Source: Tanypteryx hageni (lineage: Eukaryota > Arthropoda > Insecta > Odonata > Petaluridae). From it: a stretch of 64,000 bases of DNA. The position numbers and the translations under genes were made by a program. Below the pieces are notes generated by a model. It saw nothing but the letters and a program-made list of their open reading frames with translations. It had not been told where the DNA came from and did not search any database. The stretch is from contig CM054114.1 in the NCBI GenBank assembly GCA_028673005.1, positions 25,072,369 to 25,136,368 of the forward strand, in the 5' to 3' direction. Numbering within the stretch: position 1 is the first letter of the stretch; each line of letters begins with the position of its first letter. Of this stretch, positions 12,998-22,556 are shown in pieces.

Positions 12998-13036
<39 letters not shown>
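12998..13036. repeat. (TA)n microsatellite
   Basis: About 19 uninterrupted TA units inside the LINE-like repeat. Confidence 0.95.
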
Positions 13037-13038
<2 letters not shown>

Positions 13039-13509
13039 TACAAAGTAAAAAATGGTAAAATTTAAAAGACGTTTGAGTTTGGGGGAAAACATAGTTGAAA
13101 ATAATCTTGTCCCCCCTAGCAAAACCCACGCAGGAAAATACCCACTAAGAGGGGGGTTGTGAAAAACCTGCGAAAACCCTAGATAGTATATATATGGTAA
13201 TACTACAATATATACTACTATATGGTAGCACTACAATATGGGAATTCTACAACATTAAATAGAAAGGAGTATGTACAGTAGTCGAGTTTGTGTATACAGT
13301 GTCGTTGTATACCGTCATAAAAATACATGTAAAGGTATTAACCGTAATATACACAAGAAATATTCATTAATTAAACCCAGAATAAGATGAAATATACAGG
13401 AAATATATGCTCAATGTATATATAGGTTGTAACATGCATATTATAAAAAAGAGGGAAATTATATAAAATAATATACATAATATACACCAATGCAAAATAA
13501 TATAAAACA

Positions 13510-13990
13510 ATGAAGCAATGTAAAACAAGGGTGAAAGGGAGAGTGAGAGAGAGGGAGAGGAGATATAGACAGATAGGAGGAGAGAGGGATATCGAAGGGA
13601 ATGCGGAAATTGGGAGGGAGTGGGAGAAAGTGAAAGCGGAGGAAAAGGAGAAGAAACGGAGAGTAAAGAGGAAAAGAGGTAGATAGAGGGATGCAGATAG
13701 ATGGAGGGTGAATGAGATAGGAGGGATAGAGATGAAGAGAGGGAAGTGAGAGAGACGAAGGATGCGAGAAGTAAAAGGGACGATAATAAATAAAAAAATG
13801 TGCGGAAGAGGAAGAAGAGGCAAAAAAGCGCGTTGCGAGGGATGAATAGAAAATCGTGAGTCGCTGAGAAGGTCTGACGAAAGAAGAAGGAAGGTGGAGA
13901 GATGATGCGGCAGATTTCGATGGGAATATTAATGCATGCTGGCTGAGAGCGAAGAAGAGATGGATTTGGAGCATGATGGAGGAACAGAAA
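13510..13990. repeat. polypurine tract inside LINE-like repeat
   Basis: A GA-rich stretch of almost 500 bp. It is absent from the corresponding place in the second copy (about 43800-43880), so it expanded or was inserted in this copy only. Frames of up to 211 codons on the minus strand are its low-complexity translation. Confidence 0.7.
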
Positions 13991-14079
13991 GAAAAAGAGC
14001 AATTCATGAATATAGGGGTAACAAGATGATCCAAACGGAACTTATGAGGCCTACTTTCCACATTTGTATAATTCTTTTA

Positions 14080-15369
14080 TGATACGATCAAAAAGTAACG
14101 GGAATTTTTAAATTTTGCGCTCAATTTCTTTTTGAGTTTGTCTTTTTTCTTACTAATGACAGCAATGTTTATAATGTATTTCTGAATTTTCAGCTATATT
14201 AGACGTGCAGTTTGTTTCTGACAAGCAATTAAGTAAGACCCATTTTAGTGTATTCGGCGATTTTTTAATTGTTAAAATGACGGAACAAAGAACTTGCATT
14301 AAATTTTGCGTTAAAAATAGAATAAAGTGCAGTAAAGTGGTTCAAATGTTGGAGAAGGCTTTTGGCGAGAATGCTCTGTCGCAAACAAGGGTTCATGAAT
14401 GGTGCAAACGTTTCCAAGAAGGCCGTGAAGAGGTTGAAGATGAGAAGAGAGCTGGACGTCCTAGCACACAACAACTGATGAAAATGTGAAAAAAATTAAA
14501 GACATTGTGCTTAGTAAACGAAGAAGTACTATAAGGGAGGTTGCTGAGGAAGTTGATATCTTATACAGCTCATGTGAAGCAATTTTTACTAAAGTTTTGG
14601 GCATGAAACGAGTAGCAGCCAAATTTGTTCCAAAATTTTTGAATTTTCAACAAAAGCAGAACCATAAAAACATCGCTGAAAAAATGTTAGCTCAAGTTGC
14701 AGACGACCCAGAATTATTGAAACGCGTCATAAATGGTGACGAAACATGGGTGTATATGAAACAATGGCTCAATCATCCCAATGGTAGATTCCTGAAGAGC
14801 AAAGACCCAAAAAAGCACGCCAGGTTCGTTCAAATGTCAAGGTTCTCCTTACCGTTTTCTTCGATTACCATGGCATTGTTCACTACGAATTCTTACCACC
14901 AGCTTGCACAGTTAATATGGAGTATTGCCTTCAAGTTTTACGTAATTTGCCTGAGTCAATTCGAAAAAGACGTCCAGAACTTTGGACAAACAACTCGTGG
15001 ATTTTGCACCGGCTCACACTTCACTTCTAATACGTGAATTTTTAGCAAGAACCAACACCATCTTGATGCCGCAGCCACCGTACTCACCCGATATGGCCCC
15101 CTGAGACTTTATTTTGTTCCCAAAGATGAAAAAGACATTGAAAAACCAACATTTTGCGACCATAGAGGAGATAAAGACAAAATCGCAGAGTGAGCTGAAA
15201 GCTATACCAAAAAGTGCGTTCCACAAATGTTTTGAGGATTGGAAAAATCGTTGGCATAAGTGCATTATATCTGATGGGGATTACTTTGAATGGAAAAATA
15301 TAAATATTGATGAATAAATGAAAACTTTTTGATAAAAATTAAAATTCCCGTTATTAATTGATCACACCT
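14080..15369 (+). mobile_element. mariner transposon, full length with TA target duplication
   Basis: The element is 1290 bp, the usual size for a mariner. It is bounded by TA at 14078-14079 and 15370-15371. The terminal inverted repeats are imperfect but clear: the left has TGATACGATC then TAACGGGAATTTT, and the right, read in reverse, has AGGTGTGATC then TAACGGGAATTTT. It encodes a transposase that cuts and pastes the element into TA sites. The copy lies between two repeat blocks that are contiguous at the second locus (43.9 kb), consistent with insertion there. Confidence 0.9.
14277..15317 (+). pseudogene. mariner transposase, frameshifted
   Basis: It begins MTEQRTCIKFC and shows the N-terminal paired-type DNA-binding region (VHEWCKRFQEGRE, then AGRPST). 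The frame shifts near 14478, where it goes from RPSTQQ into ENVKKIKDIV. The first catalytic aspartate is present in NGDETW (about 14736). The segment after it is shortened: the usual residues following ETWVY are missing. A further frame change precedes DFAPAH (about 15000), where the family has DNAPAH. The final block YSPDMAP, stop, DF (about 15087-15112) keeps the third aspartate but has a TGA in place of the usual cysteine codon. The end IISDGDYFEW is at 15260-15290. At least two frameshifts, one deletion and one stop make it inactive. Confidence 0.9.
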
Positions 15370-16440
15370 TATATTATAACCGCTGTGTCTCTGCCTACAT
15401 CTCTGCGTGCCAGCGTCTGAAGCCTCGAGTTAGGTAACCTTCCGGCATGAACCCAAATAAACCGAGAACGATCTGTTCGATTTCGACAAATATTTCGCCT
15501 GAATACTCGATGCGAACTCTGGCAGGTTTTAAGTGGGTAGTCGTCTACCGAAAAGGCATGGGTTTGATACCAGGATATTTTTCGCTTTTGCAGTTGATTA
15601 ACACATAATATACTGAAATACGATGTGTAGAACTTTAGTCTTTAACATTTTGAAATAATTTACGATCGAGACTTTCACTCGATATTTACTCTATTTCACG
15701 TAGAAAAAAATTCGCATTATTATGCCTTCATTCAAGACTTGTTTAATTCGCGTTTGCTCATATTTTTAGTTTAGATTAGATTTTCCTTAATTTTTCAACA
15801 TTTCAAAAAGGAGTTTCCTAATGATGCTGGCATTGCTGATCTCATATTTTTGCATTGTTGGACTCGGGATTTTAATGAATTTGCACTTATATGTCAATAA
15901 AACAAACACATCAAGGACAATAACCGATTGAAAATTTATAGGAAAAATTTTGTATAAATATAAAACAAATGAAACACGTTGCGAAGAAACTTGAAATCAG
16001 AAACGACTCCAACGCATTGCAATAATGGACAACTTAACATTTAAAATATGGTGATATTTCACGCTTATGCTAAAAATATTGTTTCGTTTGCAAATTTTAT
16101 TGTGCAGTTTAAAGCAAATTACTCTATTGATGCTTGTTATTAATTTCTTTTGATAAATTAGCGAGATATTTGACACGTGGCTGGTTCATTTATAGTGATC
16201 ACTTGATATTAAATTAACCACAGAACATATGATTTGCTATACCATCAGAAGAAAAACTATTGTATACCTGTTTCAGGTTATAAAATGTTGTAAATATATG
16301 ATTATTTTGAGAGGGGCAACAAAAGTGGTTCAACTAATAACACTCTGTGTAACAATTATTTTCATAGGAACTATCGCATTTAGCCACTTCACTCAAAGTT
16401 CCCGTAATGTTTGCAGGAAGTACTGCAATGGACCCCTAGC
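15370..16440. other. AT-rich sequence with tRNA-like remnant
   Basis: This segment and the mariner separate two repeats that touch each other at the 43.9 kb locus. Apart from the tRNA-like stretch near 15523-15577, no gene or repeat was recognised. Confidence 0.4.
15523..15577 (+). mobile_element. tRNA-like SINE head remnant
   Basis: GTGGGTAGTCGTCTACCG followed 14 bases later by GGTTTGATACC resembles a tRNA-derived SINE promoter, with a weakened A box and a B box matching GGTTYGANNCC. The 5' arm of a tRNA is not convincing, so this is not a functional tRNA gene. Confidence 0.35.
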
Positions 16441-16900
16441 TGGCTTTAATAGCTTTAAAATCACCGCGGATATGTTGCTCTTTGTGTTCTTAATTTCATA
16501 ATTTAACGTTAAAAAATATTACAAATACATTTGAACGGAAAACTAAATGAATCACGCGTATTTGTATGGCAAAAAATAACGCGTGTATGTACTAGACTAT
16601 ACTGAATCCGAGTCTAGCAATAGTTGTTGCGATGGAAACATTCACAATGAGTGAAAAAACTGTAAAAACGCCGGTATTTACGCGAAATGCGAAGAAACAG
16701 CTACTATCAATACTTAAAATTCTACGATAAAAAGTATTATCTTCATTCATTTCCTCAGAGAATAGTACAAATTTCGCTCCGATATTACAATTCTGAGATC
16801 TTTCAATGTGTAAGAAAAAATTACTCTGCAAGATTGATTTCAGATTTCCCATGTAAATGAAATGGGAAGTATAGTTTCTGGATTAGATCCCGAGACTTTC
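16441..16900. repeat. unnamed repeat Z, copy 1
   Basis: Similar along its whole length to 43936-44394. Shared words include TGGCTTTAATAGCTTT at the start, GGATATGTTGCTC, ATCACGCGTATTT, GAATCCGAGTC, TCAGAGAA, AGTACAAAT and CGAGACTTT at the end. Identity looks to be roughly two-thirds to three-quarters by eye. No terminal inverted repeats or coding region were seen. Confidence 0.65.
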
Positions 16901-17600
16901 AACAAAAAGTATCCTCGAGAGCTCGGCTTTAGTTGCAGAAGGTTTCCAGCAAGTCGGTCTATTGGTGAAAATGTTAATAAGGGAGGAGGGAGGACAGATA
17001 TACAGACACAAAGACGTAACTATAAGCATATTTCCATTCTGGAAAGTAGGATAAAAATGTACAAAAAGAAGGGGTTTAGGGGACATATGGTTTTCAGGGC
17101 TTTAGGGCTTTGGATGATAAAAGATAGAAAGAGATGGAGGTTTCAATATCAGGAGAGGGATAATTGCTTCTATTTGCGATAGGTTTAGAAAACTAATCAC
17201 CAATTATTCTCCTAAGTGCATTAGAAAAACGTTAATAGTTAGCCTTAAAATGTAACATGGTAGGTAAAGTACAAAACATCATAAACCTAAAGCGGAATGG
17301 TAAATGTAGCAAATTATTTTCATTAATAAATAAAACGGAAAATATCATCATTATAAAATGAAGCAAAATTTTTGTAATATGCAGTGCAGTAAAAAGCTAC
17401 AAATGTGAGTACAAAAAGACTCTTCGCTTAACAAAGAATGAATAAAGTTTTCAGTGTAATTAATGCGGCATGACTAGGAAAGAGGAGGCGAATTGGAAGA
17501 TTGAATAATAATTATTATTATAATAAACACACATCCTCAAAACAATTCGAATGAAAATGATATTTTTGAAAATTACAAAATATGAAAAAAAGGAAAAACA
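16901..17600. other. unassigned sequence
   Basis: Short open frames only (for example 16862-17182 +), rich in Arg/Lys and lacking any domain. I see nothing else. Confidence 0.4.
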
Positions 17601-17830
17601 TAAAACGGGGCAGTAGACTGTAAGGAAGGGATAATGGGTGAGGAAAGAGTTTGAGAGGGTAGAGATTGGAGAAAAAGAGAAGGATACAGAAGACAGGTGG
17701 GTTAAAAGCGACACTGGAGGTGAGAGGGAGACAGGAAATGGTAGGGAGGGATAAGTGAAAAGGGAGAGGAGGAGAGAGAGAAAATGGGGGGGAGGAAGAA
17801 GCGAAAGAGCGAGAGATGGAGGTAGAAAGG
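17600..17830. repeat. polypurine tract
   Basis: GA-rich DNA with runs such as gagagagaaaatggggggg. It adjoins the body of the minus-strand SINE. Confidence 0.7.
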
Positions 17831-17859
17831 GAGTGTGTGTGTTTTTGGCTAATCAACCA

Positions 17860-18118
17860 CTTGGATAGATATTCCTCCTTCCACACCGAGGACACTCACG
17901 AAGCCAGCATTGTTCTACTCTTAACGAAGCGCACCAAGGGTGCCAACGGCTTAACGTCTCTTCCGAAGGACGGAACGCTGACTTTGCGCGGTCTCCTCAA
18001 ACTACACAAACAAAGGGTCGGGGGACCTTGGAAGAAATCCTACTTTAGCAGGATTCGTTCCCGCTACCCTTTCGAGCACCAGGCGAGTAGCAGCCAGCGT
18101 CCTAACTACTAACTAGCA
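17860..18118 (-). mobile_element. tRNA-derived SINE, long copy
   Basis: Read on the minus strand, the head contains TTAGGACGCTGGC (A-box side) and GGGAACGAATCCTG (B-box side, one base off canonical). It then has AGTAGGATTT and CCAAGGTC, and a body with GACGTTAAGCCGTTGGCACC (about 17936-17960). The head is the same as that of the SINE at 48448-48557. The SINE would be transcribed by RNA polymerase III and moved by LINE machinery. Confidence 0.65.
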
Positions 18119-18119
18119 T

Positions 18120-18385
18120 AACCCTTTTTAGAGAAGGAGTGGGAAAGAGATAGGGGAGATGGAGGGTGGGAGAGAAAGATAGAAATAGAGAGGTAGACAG
18201 AAAGAGGATAGGCGAGGGAGGGAGGGAGGTGGAAGAGAGTTAGGGATGGAGAGAGAATGGGATGAGAGAGAGAGGGAGTGGAATGGAGAGAAAGCGGGGG
18301 AGGGATAATAGCAAGGGAGGGGGAGAGGGTAAAAATGAAGGCCTATAGTGAGATAGAGAAAGGAAAAATGAGGATTTCATAGGAA
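18120..18385. repeat. polypurine tract
   Basis: GA-rich low-complexity DNA directly after the SINE head, with aggagagag-type runs. Confidence 0.7.
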
Positions 18386-18931
18386 AATAATGAACGCTTA
18401 CGGTTTATATTTTTCGCCCCGCCGCAGATGAAGTTATGTGCGGGTCAAGAAATCTGGAGATGAAAGGAAGGTGGGGGCGAGAGATAAGTATCGTGGGAGA
18501 AAGGGAGACGAAAGTGAAAAACAAATTAAAAGAGTTGTGGCATAATGGCGCTTTGGTTCCAAATGTTCCCCCGATTTTTTTTCGCGGAATCTCCTTACCT
18601 TTTATTTTGCTTCCTCCTCGCCGCATCACTCCCTTTTCATTCTTAATTTGCATTTTTATCACCGCTGCTACGTCCCTCTGCTTCGATGAATTGAGCATTG
18701 AAAGATGGATATTTTTTTCGCTCGCCTCGGATTTCTTTATGGGCATAAATGGGAGGCAAGATTGCTTGTTAAATGTTCTTTCAAAATCACCCTCATTTAC
18801 ATTAACTCGTATTTGCGCTTTTGAATGAGAAAACAAAACACTGTGGATATGATTGATTCGATTGGCGCCGTTTTTTTAAAATGCAGTATTTGGGCAGAGT
18901 GTGTCATTTTAGATTCTGTATTATATATACA
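18386..18931. other. unassigned sequence
   Basis: Overlapping open frames on both strands (18405-18836 -, 18436-18828 +) have no recognisable domain and overlap each other. I do not call a gene. Confidence 0.4.
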
Positions 18932-19183
18932 ATGTGCGGATGAGATTAGGACTAGAATAGGAAAAGCAAAAGCCGCTTTCAGAAGAAAAAAACACCTAAT
19001 TATGGGGAATATAAGGGAAGATATCCGCAAGAAGTTCATAAAATGCTATCTATAGAGTATAGCTTTGTACGGGGCAGAAACATGAACGCCAAGGGAAAAT
19101 AACATGAAATACTTAAAAAGCTTTAAAATGTGGACTTGAAGGAGAATGCTGAAGATAAAATGGACAGATAGGATGAAAGTACA
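18932..19183 (+). mobile_element. RTE-like fragment, C-terminal region, out of order
   Basis: It encodes a block matching the 63.4-63.6 kb element: DEIRTRIGKAKAAFRRK, then the equivalent of RKKFIKCY and ALYGAET, and ends at MKIKWTDRMK-like sequence. In an intact element this belongs after the reverse transcriptase core, but here it stands in front of it. The join at about 19183 leads straight into the pre-RT linker. Confidence 0.85.
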
Positions 19184-20445
19184 AGGAGTTAAATAATGCT
19201 TTAAGAAGGGAAACAAATAAAGCCAGAGAACTGTAGATAAATGAGAAATGCAAGGAGATTTTCGAGTGTGAAAGAATATGTAGAAAATACCTCATGTATA
19301 GCAAAGCAAGGGAACTATTCAAGAAAAAGGCAAGAATGATAGGACGTAAAGGAATCATGAACAAAAGTGGTAAAATAATCTCGGAGCCAGACAATGTAAA
19401 GAATGTCTGGAAAGAATACATTGAGGTGCTGTATGACAAAGAAGGAAAGCCAAGAAATATTGAATTAAATGAAAAAGAGGATGTGGAAAAAGATCAGCTA
19501 TGACCAAGTATTCTCGAGTCTGAAGTTAAAAGGGCAATTAATGACATGAAAAGAATGAAGGCTGTTGGGAGTGATGATATACCCGTGGACGTTCTTAAGG
19601 TTTTGGGGTCTAAAGCAGTTAAGCAACTAACAAAATTTTTTAACCAAGTATATGATGCTGGCATATGGCCTGAAGATTTTTTAGATGTTGTAATGGTACC
19701 ACTGGAGAAAAAGAATAATGCAAAACGTTGTAAGGATTACAGAACTATTAGTTTAATTTCTCATACAGCTAAAGTTCTAACCAGAATAATAACAAAAATA
19801 ATTGAAGGTAAAGTAGAAAAGGAGCTGCAAGATAATCAGTTTGGTTTCAGAAGAGGAAGAGGAACTAGAGATGCTATAAGATGTATGAGGATGATGATGA
19901 TAGAAAGAGCGCTAGAAGTCAATAAAGGTATGTATTTTTGTTTTGTAGATTGGGAGAAAACTTTTGACCGAGTGAAATGGTATAATGGGAGAAAACTTTT
20001 GACCGAGTGAAATGGTATAAAATGCTGGGTATTTTAAACAAAATAAGAATATATTGGAAATACTGCTTAAAAACCTTTACTTTCATCAAAAGATTAGAGT
20101 CAGAGTTGAAGGAGAAGAAACAGAAAGTACTTCAATAGAGAGGGGAGTGATGCAGAGATGTCCTATTTCACCAGCAATATTTATGCAGAAACAATAACAG
20201 AAGAAGCGTTTGATGGAAGAGAAAGGATTTAAGATAGGAGGTGAAAGTATTACCACCATTAAATACGCAGATGATCAGGGCTTAATAGCAGAAGACGTGA
20301 AAGAGCTTCAGATGATAACAGACAGACTAGTGGAGGTTGGCCAACAATATGGAATGAAGATCAATGCAGAAAAAACGAAAGTCATGGTGGTTTCAAAGGA
20401 ACATAAAGAATTAAATATAAAGGTAAATACTCAAAGATGGCTCAA
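19184..20445 (+). pseudogene. RTE-like reverse transcriptase, broken
   Basis: The order is a linker (NALRRETNKAREL), a pre-RT region (MNKSGKIISEPDNVKNVW), then RT blocks DYRTISLISHTAKV (about 19735), QFGFRRGRGTRDAI (about 19839), motif A FVDWEKTFDRVKW (about 19942) and motif C KYADDQGLIAE (about 20260). A TGA sits at 19501-19503. A 35-bp tandem duplication (19951-19985 and 19986-20020) breaks the frame immediately after motif A. Motifs A and C retain their aspartates. It closely resembles the element at 61-63.9 kb. Confidence 0.85.
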
Positions 20446-20484
20446 AAAACTTTTGGCGTAAACTGAAAGAAAGTTAAAACTCCA

Positions 20485-21840
20485 GCCAAAAACAAGTGGT
20501 GTTAGCCCGATGCATTTCGCCCACTAAGTGGGCATTTTCAAGGGCGACGTTCCTTCGACAGCGACCAAAGTCGACTGTGCCGGAGTGGGGAGACCAAGGG
20601 TGGAGAAAGAACGAAAGGCAAAAGAAAGACGAAAAACACGGGTGGAGTAAGAACAAAAGAAAAACGAAAAACAGAGGCGCGTGTGTATTATCTCTGGTCA
20701 ATAAGTCTGTAAATTGTCTTGTTGAAGTCAGTGTCACTGTTCATCAATGTATCTCGATTTTTGCAAATGTGAAGGTTTTCTAGGGAATTTAAAGAGCTAT
20801 TAGATGAGATTACCAGTTGTAAGTCCATTAATTGAATGCTGTTGCAGGTTTCGAAAATGTGATTAGCGACACTGGATTTCTCAAATCGGTTGTATTTATA
20901 GTGGGCTAAGTGTTCCTTAAAGCTAGTGACCAGCTTTCTCCTAGTTTGGCCTATGTACTGTTTGGGGAAATGCGAGCATTAAATTTTGTAAATTCCTGAC
21001 TTGTCTAAAATTTCCGTTTTGTCTTTCATGTTGCCCAGAGAATTTTTCAAACTGTGTTGACTCTTGTAAGCTATTGTAAAATCCTTTTTCCTGAAAATTC
21101 TGTCCAAAAACCCCTATTAAGTGAAGGAAAATAAGGCAATTTAATATATTTGTTTTCCTTTTTTTTATCTTTTGTGTGGGTGGTGGAGTCTAAAATTAAT
21201 TTTTTGGAGGCATGTTTTTGAACCAGCTTGTTGATGAGATTCTGGTAATACCCTAATTTGGATGCTGTTTCCTTAATATATTTAAGTTCTTTCTCATATC
21301 TCGTTTTGTTAAGTGGAACCTTAACAAGTCTGTGGGTTAAAAACTGGAAAACAGCTGTTTTATGGTTGGAAGGGTGAAAGGAGTTGAGGGGGATGAAGTT
21401 ATCTGTGTGTGTTGTTTTTCTGAAGATGTCAAACTCTAATTGATGCTGGTTATTTATAATTAACAAGTCTAAAAACGGTAAAGTGTTATCTTGTTGTACT
21501 TCATATGTACCTTTTATGGATGGATATATGTTGTTAAGTTGATGGACAAAGGCATCAAGGTTGTATAGATTTAAATCAAAAATAGCAAAAATGTCATCAA
21601 AATATCTTAGCCATGTTTTAGGGAAGTAGCTAAAGTTGTTTTTTCATGTATTTTCAAAGTGAGACATAAATATACTGGCCACAAAGGGTGACAAGGGATT
21701 ACCCATGGATGTACCTTGAGTTTGTTGGTAGTATTCGTTATTAAATTGAAAACATTTTGATTCATGAACAAATTTGTGAGTAATAAATATTCTTTCACCA
21801 TGTCTTCAGAAAAGTTTTAGTTTTCTATAATACTTATAGA
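20485..21840 (-). mobile_element. Penelope-like element (PLE) 3' half
   Basis: Oriented opposite to the surrounding RTE-like fragments. On the minus strand it carries the PLE reverse transcriptase C-terminal half, a GIY-YIG endonuclease and then a 3' untranslated end. That end contains a hairpin, GCCCAC/GTGGGC, followed by GAAA (20515-20533). PLEs copy themselves with an RT related to telomerase and a GIY-YIG nuclease. This copy is 5' truncated and broken. Confidence 0.85.
20744..21800 (-). pseudogene. PLE reverse transcriptase and GIY-YIG endonuclease
   Basis: On the minus strand, across several frames, I read: GTSMGNPLSPFVASIF (about 21715-21670), RYFDDIFAIFDL (RT motif C, YxDD-type, about 21605-21570), IINNQHQLEFDIFRKTTH and HRLVKVPL (21466-21300), YFPSLNRGFW, and then the nuclease. 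The nuclease reads SGIYKI, stop, CSHFPKQYIGQTRRKL, followed by FKEHLAHYKYNRF and SSVANHI (about 20985-20845), ending at a TGA at 20744-20746. Damage includes frameshifts near 21600-21720 and near 21120, and a stop between the GIY and YIG blocks. Confidence 0.85.
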
Positions 21841-22245
21841 GGTATGAAAGAGGCTTCTAGGGAGAGAGAGAAATGGAGGCAGCGATTCAGTTATAACCTG
21901 TCTTTGGACAGAAGCATGATGATGATGAAGGATGAAAAAGGTTGAAGCGCTATGAAGAGTAGGAGAGAAGCGAATGTTTATACAGACTACTAGAAAGAGG
22001 AAGGCAAACTCGGTTGGACATTACCGGAGGAGAGAGAGAGTATGATGTGTTAGAAGGAAAACCAGATGGAAAAAGGGAAAGACGTAGGAAAAAGTTTCAA
22101 CTGATAAACGATTTGAAAGAGAAAGAGAGTTATCAATATATGAAGAGAACAGCGGAATATAGGAATATATGGAGAACCATGTTTAACCCTGAATAATCAC
22201 TGACCCTTCTACGTACAAACTACCTACGACGATGATGATTATATA
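21841..22245 (+). mobile_element. RTE-like 3' terminal fragments
   Basis: From about 21927 it matches the C-terminus of the 63.7-63.9 kb element (GEKRM-, KRKANWVGH-like, then KRTAE and the equivalent of IWRTMFNPE). It ends in TAA at 22194-22196 and a 3' UTR with a (GAT)n tail near 22231-22239. Just ahead, ATGATGATGATGA at about 21913 looks like the tail of another RTE 3' end, suggesting two joined copies. Confidence 0.8.
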
Positions 22246-22248
22246 TGC

Positions 22249-22330
22249 CAGGGGTGGTCTAACCGCGGCTCGCGAGCCGAATGCGGCTCTTTTTTCTTAG
22301 TATGCGGTTATTTAAAACTTCCATTTAGTA
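22249..22330 (+). mobile_element. hAT-like terminal sequence
   Basis: CAGGGGTGGTCTAACCGCGG followed by GCTCGCGAGC and ATGCGGCTCT is the typical start of a widespread class of hAT-type elements. It begins a few bases after the RTE tail. No opposite end was found. Confidence 0.4.
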
Positions 22331-22469
22331 CCGTGTCAACGTTTTTCACTATAAAACGCAATGACGTAGTGTGATTTGAGACGTGTTGCGGATGCCTAAG
22401 GGAAATGCACTATGCCTGTATTGCTTCGGATACAGGTTTTATTTTACTCTTTGTAAATTTATGAGCATG

Positions 22470-22471
22470 TG

Positions 22472-22528
<57 letters not shown>

Positions 22529-22556
22529 ATATATATATACGTGTGTGTGGTTAATA
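22470..22556. repeat. compound (TA)n(GT)n microsatellite
   Basis: A TA run (22472-22496) is followed by a GT run (to about 22524), another TA run and a short GT run. Confidence 0.9.

Larger units (their letters stand above)
12867..14058 (-). mobile_element. 3' end of a minus-strand LINE-like repeat, copy 1
   Basis: Read on the minus strand, this ends with AATAAAGACGATTATC followed by (TATC)n, a LINE-style polyadenylation signal and simple tail. The same sequence recurs at 42391-43910. Shared blocks include the tail, a GTTTTCGCAGG-type block (about 13160), CCTGCGTGGGTTTTGC, and the far boundary AAGTAGGCCTCATAAGTTCC (about 14038-14056). Copy 1 also holds a (TA)n array at 12998-13036 and a GA-rich tract at 13510-13990 that copy 2 lacks. 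No coding region is recognisable. Confidence 0.55.

Noticed and set aside
13367..14061. Three overlapping minus-strand frames of 150-211 codons
   Set aside because: They share the same GA-rich tract in different frames, which is typical of low-complexity DNA without stops.
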